The position numbers and the translations under genes are program-made. From Euborellia annulipes (lineage: Eukaryota; Arthropoda; Insecta; Dermaptera; Anisolabididae), in NCBI GenBank assembly GCA_023213315.1, contig JAKCPI010006078.1, forward strand, positions 62,001 to 126,000: a DNA stretch of 64,000 bases, given 5' to 3'. Numbering within the stretch: the first letter of the stretch is position 1; each line of letters begins with the position of its first letter. Below the pieces are notes generated by a model that saw only the letters and a program-made list of their open reading frames with translations, made no database searches and had not been told where the DNA came from. Shown here piece after piece: positions 1 to 10,768 of this stretch.

Positions 1-640
1 CACTATCCTTGGGGATGAGTATACTGAAAATTATCCCTACAACTGGTTGATCCCATATGAAGTAAACTTCATTGAAAAAGGGATTTAACGATTGAATAAG
101 ATGAAGGGATGAATAATAAGAACAATTAATAACAATTAATAAAAAAAATCTAACAAGAATTAAATAAAAAAAAAAACATGTAAAAACATGCCAGTAATTT
201 TGTTTTTTTAAAAATGATTTCTCTCAAGATTTTTCTCAAAGAAATACGATTTAAAAAATATGGTGGAATCCCAATGATCCCAAAACAAAAAAAAAAAAAA
301 AAAAAAAAACCTCAAAAGTGGCCGATCTACAAAACAGGATGCTTCGCCGGCAACCAAACCGGAAAGAAAGTGGACTGGAATAAATAACTTCCGATTAGTC
401 GACCAAAAAAAAAGAAGAGATTTCTAAAATTATTTTATTATTCTTTGAGTTTGATTGACTTTCTTTCGTTTGATATACGGTATTTATAATTCTCAGTGAC
501 GGTATTTGATCCAATTAAAGGCTTTTAATTGAATTGGGTTTTTTTTTTTCATTTGCAAATTTAAAGGATATTAAATCAGCCAGCGAGACGGAAAGAAAAT
601 TAAACTTTATATATACGTATATAAAGAAGATGAAGTTATA
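1..640. other. unassigned AT-rich sequence
   Basis: No gene or recognisable element seen. It contains a 23-bp A run at 287-309 and a short more GC-balanced patch around 318-375. Nothing supports coding. Confidence 0.5.
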
Positions 641-1140
641 ACAACAGAAACCTTAATACCTTTTAAAGGGATCTTGTTTTAAAAATTAAACTTTCCAAAA
701 ATCATTTCTTGGTTATCTCATTCATCAAGAATAAAATATTTATCCATGTTTAGATACATTCCGAATTTAATAGAGAATAAACCTGTCAATATTAGTTTGT
801 ATAATATTACTATTTTTGAGGTTATTAATTAATTACTAAAAAAAAAATTATCGGTAAAAACTTTATGGGTTGAATTTTGAAAAATTTTTTCCTGCAGTTT
901 AAAGCGGTTTCGTACAATAATTTGTATATGGCCGAATTCAGAATTAAATAGAGAATAGAACCCTGCCAATGTTGGTTTGTCTAACATTACCAATATTGAA
1001 TTTATTAATTAATTACTAAAAAAATTTAAGTATTTTTATTTAAAAAATTTTTTTTGCCCGTTTAACGCGGTTTTTTTATAATAATATATATATGCTCGGA
1101 TTCAGGATTAAATAGAGAATAACCCCGCCAATTTTTGTTA
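640..1140 (+). repeat. SatC tandem array, three degenerate monomers
   Basis: The word tagagaat recurs at 771, 949 and 1113, each time after a GAATTC/GGATTC-like stretch and before ccYgYcaat. Spacings of 178 and 164 bp show degenerate tandem monomers. The same family occurs in reverse complement at about 7700-8950 (for example ttctctatttaattctgaat near 8711). Confidence 0.75.
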
Positions 1141-1155
1141 AATATTTTTTCTCAT

Positions 1156-1500
1156 TTTTAATTTAATAATTAAATTAATTTAAAAAATTTTAATTTAATA
1201 ATTAAATTAATTTAAAAAATTTTAATTTAATAATTAAATTAATTTAAAAAATTTTGATTTAATAATTAATTTATTTAAAAAATTTTAATTTAATAATTAA
1301 TTAATTTAAGAAATTTTTAATTTAACAATTAAAAAAATTTTAATTTAACAATTAAAAAAATTTTTAATTTAACAATTAAAAAAACTTTTAATTTAACAAT
1401 TAAAAAAATTTTTAATTTAACAATAAAAAATTTTAATTTAACAATTAAAAAAATTTTAATTTAATAATTAATTTTAAAAAAATTTAATTTTACAATATTT
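1156..1500. repeat. AT-only minisatellite, 32-bp unit shifting to ~22-bp unit
   Basis: taatttaataat starts at 1159, 1191 and 1223, with a variant at 1255 and again at 1286: period 32 bp. From about 1320 the unit shrinks to about 22 bp built on tttaacaattaaaaaaat. The 32-bp unit is close to its own reverse complement, so the tract can form cruciforms or serial hairpins. Confidence 0.85.
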
Positions 1501-2100
1501 CTTTTTTAAAGTCACAAAATGGGAAGTTTTGTACTTTTTCGTTTAACATCCTCACTACTCTCTAGTCATACATAAACATGGCGGCTTGATAATTTTTTTT
1601 TTTTTTTTTAAGGATGATTTAGCGGCATGTGACAGTAGAGAAGAGTCATAGGGGTAGATAGATGACTGGCAAGGTGGGTAATGGCGAAATGATAGAGGGT
1701 TAAAGCCTTAGAAGAAGAGAGATAGAGAATGACGACATCCACCCCCCTTCACCCCCCCCACATCCAAAACACCGCCAACCATTCCCTTTGCAAACTCTCT
1801 CTCTCCCGGAGCTACGGTAATTAATTATTACTTAAGCTGCTGCGAACAAATCGTTTACCTCCCCTCTCTCTCTCTCTCTCTTTCCATCCAAACAACCAAA
1901 GCATGCAAACCTTATCCTTACTTGGAAAATCCCTTTAAAATTCAAAATTTTCAGATAATAATGGAAGGAATACTTAAGTTCAAAATGATGTCGTCATTAA
2001 TCCCTTTTATATCCATTGGTTTTATTTTTTTTTTTTATCTAATTCAAAAAAAAAGGATTAATTTTTCTTTTTTTGTTTTTTTAAAATAATTTAAAATAAT
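1500..2100. other. unassigned, microsatellite-bearing
   Basis: No gene seen. Holds a T run at about 1591-1609, a C-rich patch at 1738-1760 and a (CT)n microsatellite at about 1860-1883. The 1560-1910 part is more GC-balanced than its surroundings and not obviously repeated elsewhere in the window. Confidence 0.4.
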
Positions 2101-2104
2101 ATTC

Positions 2105-2830
2105 ATTTTGAAAATTTTTCTCTCAGAATATAAATAACGGAAGTATCGATAACAAAAGTTCACTTGTTTGTAACGCAAAAAGAAATTATTTTAAAGAAAA
2201 AACAAATCTAATATAAAGAGTTTAGAATTTAATTTAGGATAATTCTTGTATTTAAAATTTTTCTCTCAGAATACAAATAACGGAAATATTGATAAAATAA
2301 ACTTTTAAGAATTTTATCACAAATTTGCTTATAACTCAAAAAGAAATTGTTTTCAAGAAAAATGCATTAAATAAAATTTGTCTAAAATTTAATTTAAAAT
2401 AATTTTTATATTGAGAATTTTTCTCTCAGAATACAAATAACGGAAATATCAAGAAAACAAAAATTTTAAAAATTTTATAAAAAAAATTGCTTTTATCTGA
2501 ATTGTTTTATAGAAAAATTTAATAAAAATTGTTTAGAATTTATTTTGGAATAATTTTTTTATTGAGAATTTTTCTCTTAGAAGACAAATAACGAAATTAT
2601 CGAGAAAAAAAAGTTTCAAGAATTTTATCAAAAAATTGCTTATAACTCAAAAAAGAATTGTTTTATAAAAAAAAAAATGCATTTCATAAAATTTATTTAA
2701 AATAATTTTTGTATTGAACATTTTTTTTCTCAGAATGTAAATAACGGAAATATCAATAACAAAAGTTGAAATTTCAAAATAAAAAATTATTTTATTTGAA
2801 AAATGCATTTAATAAAATATCAAAGTGTTA
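2105..2830 (+). repeat. SatF tandem array, five ~150-bp monomers
   Basis: aatttttctctcaga-like cores, each followed by ataacggaaatatcga-like text, recur at about 2111, 2255, 2415, 2566 and 2718: spacings 144, 160, 151, 152. Monomers share a second block (cttataactcaaaaagaaattg). A single relic lies near 9540-9640. Confidence 0.8.
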
Positions 2831-2939
2831 CTTCCGGTTGTTTAAAATAAATTTCTTCATGTGTTTATGTTTAAAATTTCAATAAAAAAGAAAAAGATAT
2901 GATAGTAGCAATTTCTATAATCGAATGACAATTTATTTA

Positions 2940-3510
2940 TTCTTTTTTTTTCCAAGGGGGGTGGGGGTTTATGTCAAAGTGAAATTAGGCCAGCGAAAGA
3001 AGAAGAACAAGAGAAAGAGAGAGAGGGATGTAATGAAAGAAAGAGCTCGAGCGCGCCGCGCGTGGAACGGAAGCTGTGATTGTTGCCAAATTGCCGGGGC
3101 GCTTGTGTGAAAGGATAGGGGGGGGGGCAGGGTGGATGTGTATGTGTATGTGTGGGTTGGAGATTCTGGGACAGCCAATCGATACCCTCCACTGAGAGAA
3201 ACTCTACTGGCCGTTTGCTTGGGATGCATTCGAATTGTGTGTGCCCCCCTCCAGCCCGTCCCGCCCCCCCCTTCAACCCTCTTACGGAAAGCCATTGACA
3301 ACAACTGCCCCGGCCTTGAAGCGCTGCACAAAACCCTCTCTCTCTCTACCACACGATCGTCCTTTGGTTTAAATATCGATCCCCGGGAATAAATCGCGTT
3401 ACACCACCAGACCATCACCCTCCTCTTTCTCTCATCCTCTCTCGCTCTCTATCCTTCGACAACCGAAAAATTCAACGCCGCTTCGTCTTAAATCAGGCCA
3501 AAAGAGAGAA
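2940..3510. promoter_or_regulatory. GC-rich, CpG-bearing island (candidate regulatory or 5' region)
   Basis: About 570 bp of much higher GC and CpG than anything around it, including a gcgcgccgcgcg run near 3051-3062, G and C runs, (CT)n tracts and a cccggg site. Open frames on both strands here are low-complexity and compositionally driven. Such an island in an AT-rich genome could be a promoter, 5' UTR or enhancer; no TATA box or splice signal decides it. Confidence 0.35.
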
Positions 3511-3576
3511 AGCGAGAGAGAAAAAAAAAAAAACTTTAGGTGACTTGAGAGTAGAAATGAATTTCGATAGCTATTA

Positions 3577-4355
3577 AGGTTGTTCGGATAGTACATCGTA
3601 AGTCATAATAGAATCTAAATTTTTTTAAATAAAATTAAAAATTTGAATGCCAAAATTCCTTATTATAATTTAGTCGTGACCTATCATAGTTTATAATTGG
3701 ATTAAGTTAATAATTTAATTACCAAAAATAATAAATGAATGACTTTTGATTTGAGCAGTTTTTCACGTAATATAGAACTGGCAACATTGCATTCATCAAC
3801 TATCTATTTTAAATCTTAAACGCCTTCAATTTTATTTTATTTAATATATTACAATGTTTAATGCAAATCAGTTTAAACATAATGGACGATTTGCGAGAAA
3901 AAGTATCTTAAAATTGAAAAAAATATGTAACTAACATCAAGTATTTTATGCGACGTTGCCAGGCTGGTCTGACTCTCGAGAATTCATTATTTTTAAATAT
4001 TAGCGACTGTCATTTTGGAGAATTTTTTGACTTTCTTGTTAAAATATCTTTAAAAGCGGTCGGCAGAAACTTTGATTTTATTTTTAACATATTCCTCGGA
4101 AGTGAATTAATAAAATGTAAGTTTTTTTGTTTTTGTATCATTTGCACAGATGCCTATATAATTCGATATGTGTGCGTTTCGTCGTTATTCCCCATAGGCT
4201 ACATGTTAAATTTCAATTTTTTAAAAATTAATTACACGATAACCCTGTGTCAAATCTGCTTCAAAATTTTATTTTATACGTATTTGATAGTGGTTAATAA
4301 CATATTAAAAAATTAGCTTTTAATCAAGGAAAGTGCTTTAATGTCCGAACAACCT
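3577..4355. mobile_element. TIR element with TA target duplication (~780 bp)
   Basis: A 12-bp inverted pair, aggttgttcgga (3577-3588) and tccgaacaacct (4344-4355), is flanked by TA on both sides (3575-3576, 4356-4357); counting the flanking bases the symmetry is 15 bp. TA duplications are typical of the Tc1/mariner superfamily. An open frame of 122 codons at 3948-4316 is Phe/Ile-rich with no DDE motif visible, so the copy looks non-autonomous. Confidence 0.65.
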
Positions 4356-4494
4356 TAACCTTTAAAACAAATCAAAAATTCGAGATAAAGAATTATTTAA
4401 AAAAATATATATATCATATATAGTTATTTAATTAATTTAAATTTAATTTATTTTAATTTATACAACAAAAAAAAAAAAAAAAAAATTAAAATTT

Positions 4495-4565
4495 AATTAT
4501 ATATAATACTTTTTATTATTTTTCATTTGAGAGATTTATTGAAATTCTAACAAAAAATTAAACGA
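4495..4565 (+). repeat. module G fragment
   Basis: tttttcatttgagagattta is shared with 18234 onward and, in reverse, with the 12226 and 27205 areas. A dispersed short module whose parent element I cannot classify. Confidence 0.55.
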
Positions 4566-4589
4566 GCGTTTCTGCTTCGCAATTAGTTA

Positions 4590-4850
4590 TATATGGAAGG
4601 TTCAGAATACAAGTGAACCAAGTCCACTTTTTGTCATTTTAGAGTTAGCAACGCTATAACATGCACTAACTATGTACAATTTCTGTGTAATAATGAACCA
4701 AGTTCTAGTTCTGAAAATATCGGCTTGGCTTGACTTTTAAAAATTGTTAACAGGTAATTTTGTTATGAAGCTTTAACTTTAAACCTCTGTAGCTGAAAAG
4801 TAAATAAAGTGGCCTTGGTTCACTTGTATTCTGAATCCCCCACATATAAA
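4590..4850. mobile_element. MITE with ~32-bp inverted ends
   Basis: Left arm 4599-4630 (starts ggttcagaatacaagtgaac) and right arm 4806-4839 (ends cacttgtattctgaatccc) are reverse complements with two or three mismatches. AT-rich tatat-type flanks lie outside both. No coding capacity. About 260 bp long. Confidence 0.75.
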
Positions 4851-5097
4851 GGCCGGACAAAAAAAAAAAGCATAAAAATATGAAAAAAGTGTTTTTAAAA
4901 AAATTGTTCAATAAGCATAAAATTTGAAAAAAAAAGCATCTCATAAGCAACTTCTACTTAAACGTAAAGGGAATAATTACCCCCCATCACTTCGAGATAT
5001 TTTTCTTGGAAATTAAATTTTAATAATTAATACCTAAAAAGTTAATTTGATTGTATATTCTGGAAAACAAGTTAAGAATTCAACTTGAAATTACCGA

Positions 5098-5135
5098 GAG
5101 TAAGAGAAAGTCGTGTGCTACCAGTCAGACCGTTT
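5098..5135 (+). repeat. relic of the hairpin arm found at 52.4 kb
   Basis: gtaagagaaagtcgtgtgct followed by ccagtcagacc parallels the right arm of the 52357-52446 hairpin (gtaagagaaagttgtgtgct, then ccagtcacacc). One arm only. Confidence 0.5.
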
Positions 5136-5366
5136 CACTACACGAGAGACAGTGTAGGGGGCCCAGGAGGTAAAGCTTGCCGAAGGTGGGATTTACGCAG
5201 TTGCCGAAGGAAAAAGCATAAAAACTCAAAATAAGCAACAAAAAAAAAAGCATAAAAAATGCAACCTCAATACACTTAGTTTTGCCTAATTCGTGTTGAA
5301 AATTAATATCTAATGGATGCTTATAAAATTCAGAAATAAGTATTTTGCTTAAAATCCAGTCTTTAG

Positions 5367-5368
5367 TT

Positions 5369-5404
<36 letters not shown>

Positions 5405-5429
5405 ATATAATATATAATATATAATATGT
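5367..5429. repeat. (TA)n microsatellite
   Basis: About 60 bp of TA dinucleotides with TAA interruptions. Confidence 0.95.
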
Positions 5430-5529
5430 ATTTAATTTTAAAATGGAATTGAAATTAAAAGCCATTTTTATTTATTTATTAATATTAAAAAATATTCTTA
5501 GAAATCCAAAAAAATAAATAAATTACACA

Positions 5530-5612
5530 AAAAATAAGTTGGACAGGGCAAGATTCGACCTCGGGATTTCATGTTTACAAAGAATGAACACTACCGATCT
5601 ACCTATCGCGGC
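5530..5612 (-). repeat. tRNA-like sequence (SINE head or tRNA relic)
   Basis: On the minus strand, ataggtagatcggtagtg (A-box-like, 5590-5607) is followed about 30 nt later by aggtcgaatcttg (B-box-like, about 5550-5562). The spacing fits a pol III split promoter. The B box departs from GGTTCGAANCC and the acceptor stem is not clear, so this is a degenerate tRNA or the head of a third SINE family. Confidence 0.4.
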
Positions 5613-5841
5613 TTTTGCAAATGTTATTGTTAGCAACGGTTTAAGACATGCTGGCAAAATCTTTAACATTTTTTTTTTAGACGAACGGTTGAGTAGTGCG
5701 TTCTCTCGCTTTAACACAATTTGTTTTTCATTAAGTACTACACATAAAAAAATTTTCGTTCAAATCGGTGTTATGGTGGCTATGTTTAGGTTGTTTTTAT
5801 AAACGGAAATAAAATTGTTTAAAATAATACAACTGCTTTAA

Positions 5842-6472
5842 CACTCTGCGGGCGATGGGGTCATATCGACCCCAATCCACTTTACAAACACGCTTAAAAT
5901 TTTAACTATTATATTAGGGTATCTGAAATTTTATGACTTTTCCTATTTTAAAGACTACTATAAATTAATGTATTGTTTGATTTTATTTTTCTTTCCATTT
6001 GGCAAAAATAAACAATATTACCGAAAAAGACGGCTGGGGTTAAATTATACCCCATCTTATATTTTACTTATTTTAATTATTTAAAATGTATATTTTATTA
6101 CATATTATTACATTTTATTTCTTTGTATATTCTTTTATTTATTTATTTTTCAAGCAGCTCATACCCAGCTTGAATAAGCTATATCTTAGAATAATTCTTT
6201 CGTCGGTGTGTGTTGGCTTAGGCCAAGTGATTATTTCATTGGATAACATATTCTATGATGTCAAGTCGAAATAATTTGAGTAATGAGGAGATACTGCGTT
6301 TTTGGAAGATTTTGATCGGAATCTTATGATTCCAGTGAATCTATAGATGATAATGAACCGAACATAAATATTAGATTCAACTCCCGGACTCGCCGATAAA
6401 CATTACCGACGATGGGGTCTTTTTTACCCCAGCCGTCCTCAACGGATAGAGCTTTTGTCCGCCCGCAGAGTG
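5842..6472. mobile_element. piggyBac-like non-autonomous element
   Basis: TTAA at 5838-5841 and 6473-6476 flanks a perfect 13-bp TIR, cactctgcgggcg (5842-5854) and cgcccgcagagtg (6460-6472). TTAA duplication with a short TIR is diagnostic of the piggyBac superfamily. Subterminal repeats combine ggctgggg or gatgggg with a nearby cccc (5855-5873, about 6032-6055, 6410-6435). At 631 bp it is far shorter than an autonomous copy, so it is an internal-deletion derivative. Confidence 0.85.
6258..6400 (+). pseudogene. decayed 5' end of a piggyBac-like transposase (candidate)
   Basis: Inside the TTAA element, an ATG at 6258 opens about 23 codons (begins MSSRNNLSNEEILRF) ending in a stop near 6327. 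Frame changes then bring in an acidic, Ser-rich stretch (SYDSSESIDDNEPNI). Acidic N-termini are common in piggyBac transposases, but the similarity is of character only and two frameshifts are needed. Read as a dead remnant left by the internal deletion. Confidence 0.35.
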
Positions 6473-6976
6473 TTAATTATTTACACTTTACTTCAAATTA
6501 AAATTAGGCATACGATAGGTGTTAGACAACCTCCAGAAAGGGGCGATGGGCCAAAAAAATGGTTGGGGAACCACTGGTCTATAAATAATCAGTTAAAATA
6601 AATGTACTTTTCTTTAAATATTACTTATAACCGAATTTATTTTTGTTAAAAAAAAAAGATTTTTCTCTATCTTTAATTATCCCAGTGTAACATTGTTAGT
6701 ATGCCTTTTTTTTTTGTTGCTCCCAATCTAGCTTTGATGTTAGATTTCCTATACCTTTGATGAAATAATCATCAACTCCCCAAAGGCGTTGGAAGACTCC
6801 CCCCACACCGCCTCGCCCCTCAGGTTAATTAATATGTCTAATTTAAAGTTTAAACAGCCGCCGACGGGGGGTGGATGAAGAAGAAGAAGGGCAAGAGAGA
6901 GAGAGATGTGTAAGAAGCCAAAAACCCAGGGCTGATTGCTACATAATGGAACATTATTGGTTTAAAAAGGGAAGTG

Positions 6977-6990
6977 GTTGCCATGGTGAC
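6977..6990. promoter_or_regulatory. RFX X-box-like motif
   Basis: gttgccatggtgac matches the X-box pattern GTTNCCATRGNAAC at 13 of 14 positions. RFX factors bind this in ciliary and neuronal gene promoters. Binding is not shown by sequence alone. Confidence 0.4.
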
Positions 6991-7088
6991 GGCGTGACGC
7001 CCGAATCCAATAACGTTACGGGGTGTGCGGGGTGGGGGGGGGGGGTGGAGGGCGTAAAGTAACCAGCAGCCCTTTTGGGTTGCCGCAG

Positions 7089-7118
7089 GCACGCACACAC
7101 ACACACATATATATATAA
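7089..7118. repeat. (CA)n(TA)n microsatellite
   Basis: A compound CA then TA dinucleotide tract. Confidence 0.9.
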
Positions 7119-7474
7119 AAAAGCGAGCCGCCGCCACCCCCCCCTCTCTCTTTTGAGAGACGTCACCGCATGTGGCTCATATACATCAAAAAGCCTCTAC
7201 GCCTTCATTCAATTCTAATATTATGAAATATTATTAAAAAAAAAAAAAAAAAAAAATTTAAATCCTCTCTATAAAGCCACTTTAATGGATTGCTCCTGTA
7301 GATTTTTAGATGGACAATGGATTGTGTTGTTGCTTTAAAGTAGAACTACCCTTAAAAAAAAAAATACGTCATCAATATAACGTTACGAAAATAAAGATGA
7401 TTTCAAAAATCCATCTTTATAAGTTATTAAATTGATACTGACAACCGTTGGCACTAGTTGAAACATATTCAAAT

Positions 7475-7658
7475 TGGAAATATAAATTATACACTAGGTT
7501 AATTGTTTCAATTTATTTTATTGTCTTAATTTCATCATCTTCAGAAGGTTGGTCAGTCATTTGTAAACTTCTAAAGATGACACACATAGTGTCGAAATAC
7601 GTATTAAGTCAATAAAATAAATTGAAACAAATAACCTAGTGTATAATTTATATTTCCA
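7475..7658. mobile_element. foldback MITE, 49-bp inverted arms
   Basis: Arms 7475-7523 and 7610-7658 are reverse complements with one mismatch, and the pairing resumes inward to about 7530/7603. Both arms contain the word cactaggtta (or its complement), shared with the 20176-20335 element. The loop has a second hairpin, gacacacatagtgtc, followed by gaaat. Confidence 0.85.
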
Positions 7659-7689
7659 AAATTAATAAAGATCAAAAAATATTTTTTTA

Positions 7690-8230
7690 TTTGAAAATTT
7701 GTCTTAATTAATTAAAATAATCAAATGAAAAGTTAATAGATATATTGCCTATTAAATTTCGAATTCAACGATATATTATTATACCTAATTTAAAAGGGTT
7801 AAAGGGGTTAAAAAAATTTTTAAACCTACACTGATAAAAATTTTATTGTTAAATTTTTTTGTAAATTAATTAATTACACTTATAATAAAAAGAGAGGCCA
7901 AATAAAATTTGGCCTACCATTTCTTTATTAAATTCTTAATCAAAAGATATATATATTATTAAACTTAAACGCGTTTAAAAGGGTTATAAAAAATTTTAAA
8001 CATTCTCTGGTAAAAATTTTAACGTTAAATTTTTTTATAAATAGTAAGGAGAACAGTGAAACAAAAATTGCCGAACTAATTCTCTATTAAATGCCGAATC
8101 TGACCATATATAGATTATTATATCAAACCTCGTTCAGAGGGGTTGAAAAATAAATTTTAAGCTAACCTATTATATTTTTAACGTTAATTTTTTTTTTTTT
8201 AATTTATTCTAATATTTATTAATAGTTTAT
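7690..8230 (-). repeat. SatC tandem array, inverted orientation, left part
   Basis: Reverse complement of the 640-1140 family. Blocks such as ctattaaatgccgaatct (8085) and gcctattaaatttcgaattc (7747) recur at about 177 bp, alternating with aaaaattttaacgttaaat-like blocks. The array continues after the SINE at 8231-8688. Confidence 0.75.
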
Positions 8231-8688
8231 GAGGGGGCTCGCTGGTGTAGTAGTTAAATAAAAATATTTATTTAATGTAAACAAATCCACAAGCAGGCAC
8301 TAGATTGGGATATTGGATCTCACCACAATAGCCCCCAGGCAACTCTACGGGGAGAGGGAGTTGATGTGACATCCCGTGCTGTGGATGGGTCGTAAAGAAG
8401 ATTTCTACACGCCGGTGTTGAGGGAGTCCCTCCTCAAACTAGGACATCCTCCTTAGCATAGAAGAGGTTAGATAAAAAGAACCAGAAATAAGGATTAGTT
8501 CACTAGCTAGAAACGAACGCAGGAGGAGGAGTTAGAGATAGGAAATAATGTAACTTTACGTGGTGCTGTTAAATGGCTACGGCCAGAGGCCGGTTGGGTT
8601 TGAGGTGTGTGTCTTTGTGCACGAAAGCACCTCGGGTAAATAAACAGGGATCCCGATAGGAATTTCAAATAAAAATAATAATAATAGG
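8231..8688 (+). mobile_element. SINE-A copy 1 (tRNA head deleted), inserted in SatC
   Basis: Starts gagggggctcgctggtgtag, then jumps directly to aaataaaaatatttattta, so most of the tRNA-like head is missing. The rest of the body and the tail (cgggtaaataaacaggg, aggaatttcaaat, then AAT repeats) match the other copies. SatC text flanks both sides. Confidence 0.9.
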
Positions 8689-8960
8689 TGATGAAAGAAA
8701 ATTGACAGACCTGTTCTCTATTTAATTCTGAATCTGATCGCGTAATATATATTATACCAAATCGTGTCAAAAAGAACTGAATTTTTTTTTTTTTTTTAAC
8801 TACTCTATAAACTTTTTAACGTTATTTTTTTTTTTATAATTCCTTAAAAAATTTATTTGTAGATAAACGAAAAATTGATAGATGAGTTCTCTATTGATTT
8901 GTGAATTCAACCATATAAGGAGTGAAATAATTAAATAGAAATCGACCTTATTAAAAGTTA
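8689..8960 (-). repeat. SatC tandem array, inverted orientation, right part
   Basis: ttctctatttaattctgaat (8711) and ttctctattgatttgtgaat (8888) are 177 bp apart and continue the pre-SINE phase once the SINE is removed. Confidence 0.75.
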
Positions 8961-9029
8961 GGTTTGAATGATTAAATCTTTTCAAAGAGTCTCCTTTGTA
9001 GAATAAAGCTCTTTTTTTTTTTTTGAGTG

Positions 9030-9375
9030 TCCCTAAGTGTCCAATTCTCATATGTTGTTGTTGTTTGTCCCCTTCTTCTACACTATTGAGATAATAACTA
9101 AAAGTCGTGGGTCATTGTTAAACTTTTCACCATTAAAAGTTTCAGGAAACACTTCAGTGAGAGGCTGAATTTACAACTAGGTACTTGAAAATATCCCCAA
9201 ATGGTTGCCTGGTTTGTTGGTTGGTAATCAAATCAAACAACGATAGGGGCCTATTAAGCAGAAATCGCCTGCCTCTCAATGATGCTCTTTTTGGATTAAA
9301 AAAAGAAAAAATCTGCTGGTGACACCTCGAGAAGTAATTTTGTCCAGTGAAAGTATCTAAATTCATAATATTACA
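9030..9375. other. repeat-free block, function unknown
   Basis: More balanced composition than its flanks. On the minus strand an open frame of 70 codons (9154-9366) exists, but no motif or splice context supports it as an exon. No repeat relation to the rest of the window was noticed. Confidence 0.25.
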
Positions 9376-9687
9376 AATAAATTTTATTTTATGAATTTAA
9401 ATATTGAAAATGTCAAACAAAAAAAAAAAAAAAAATATTGGAAATTTAAATACTAAAATCAATAAAGCTTAACTCAAAAACGGATTTTTTTTTTTTTTTT
9501 TTTGAAAAATGTATAGGGCCTATAACAAAATTTATTTAAAATTTGATTTAAAATAACTTTTTATATAGTCAACTTTTTTCTAAGAATGTAAATAATACAA
9601 ATATTGAGAAAAATCTAAATAAAAAATTAAATAAACTGCTTCGCATAATTGTAACAAATATATTCAAATCAATATATACGTTTTATA

Positions 9688-10135
9688 TGACATCAGTAAG
9701 TGTTATTTTCAGTTGCCTAATATTAATCAAAATTTATCTATTATCTACAATATTTATATTAATATTAAGTTTAAATTTAAAATTTCAATATTCTACAATT
9801 TTTAGTTTATTATTATTTTCAATACAAACATGATTTTTTTTTTTTAGTTTAAAGATGGTAAATTCATCATATTACAAAAAAGTAAAAAGAGACAAATATT
9901 TGGTAAAATTTAATTTAGAAGAGCTATTATTTCGTTAACTATCAATTTAAATGACGAATATTAACATATAAAGGTTTAAATTTAAAAAAAGTAAAAAATG
10001 ACATAAGTGTCATTTTAAGTTACCTGATTTTAATTAAAATTTATTTTTTTTCTGTTTACTTTAATATTAAGTTTAAATTAAAAATTTCAATATTCTATAA
10101 TTTCTACGTATTATATTATCATTTTCAATACAAAC

Positions 10136-10145
<10 letters not shown>
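9688..10145 (+). repeat. two-copy direct repeat, ~305-bp period
   Basis: 9688-9845 and 9996-10145 share in order gacatcagtaagtgt/gacataagtgt, a ttcagttgcct-like block, ttaatattaagtttaaat, aaaatttcaatattcta and ttttcaatacaaac. Each copy ends at or just before a T run. Confidence 0.7.

Positions 10146-10168
<23 letters not shown>
10137..10168. repeat. T homopolymer, ~32 bp
   Basis: An uninterrupted T run following the second copy of the 9.7-10.1 kb repeat; it may be the A tail of a retroposed copy read from the other strand. Confidence 0.9.
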
Positions 10169-10172
<4 letters not shown>

Positions 10173-10768
10173 ATTTATTATTTTTTATACTAGTATTTTA
10201 TTCATTGTAATTAATTTATTCCATTAAATATTTTTCGTATTATTCCTCTTTCAATCTGATTATTGTTGCATTGCTTAATTAATAATTAATATTCAATAAT
10301 TAATCCATTTAGTTTTAAAGTGAAGTTGAAATTTATTTCTAATGGAAAGAGGATTATGAATTGAATATTCGAATTCTCTCCCACTCCCTTCTACCCCCTC
10401 ACCTATCCCCATTGCCGACTCTCCGATTATTTAATAATAATAATAATAAATAGGGTGTAATTTTCTATTATAAATATGAATGAATGAATGATGCTATTGT
10501 CTAATTAAATCTTTTAAATATTCTTTTTTTTCTAATTTGAATGGATTAAATTTACTTAAATTAATGAAATTTGAAAAAATTAAATAATTAAAAATAAATT
10601 CTTCATTGTAAATTAGAAATAATTAATCGAGTATAACAATTAATTAAATTTAAACAGTGTAATTTTAAAAAAAGTAATAATTGAAATTAATTTAACAATT
10701 CAAATGATATATTTAAAAATAAATAGAAATTAAATAATTAAAAAAATATTAATTTATTATTTATTTTA

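Larger units (their letters stand above)
6775..7200. promoter_or_regulatory. GC-rich island with an X-box-like site (candidate regulatory)
   Basis: A repeat-poor stretch, GC-rich relative to its flanks, containing an RFX-type X-box-like word at 6977-6990 and ccaat at 7006. It also contains G runs and a CA/TA microsatellite (7089-7118). Open frames on both strands are compositional. A promoter or enhancer role is inferred from composition and motifs only. Confidence 0.35.

Noticed and set aside
2969..3418. 149-codon minus-strand frame and overlapping frames in the GC-rich island
   Set aside because: Several frames on both strands are open together because of G/C- and CT-rich composition; the products are low-complexity with no domain.
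3948..4316. 122-codon frame as transposase of the TA element
   Set aside because: Phe/Ile/Leu-rich AT-driven composition, no DDE/D motif or DNA-binding domain visible.
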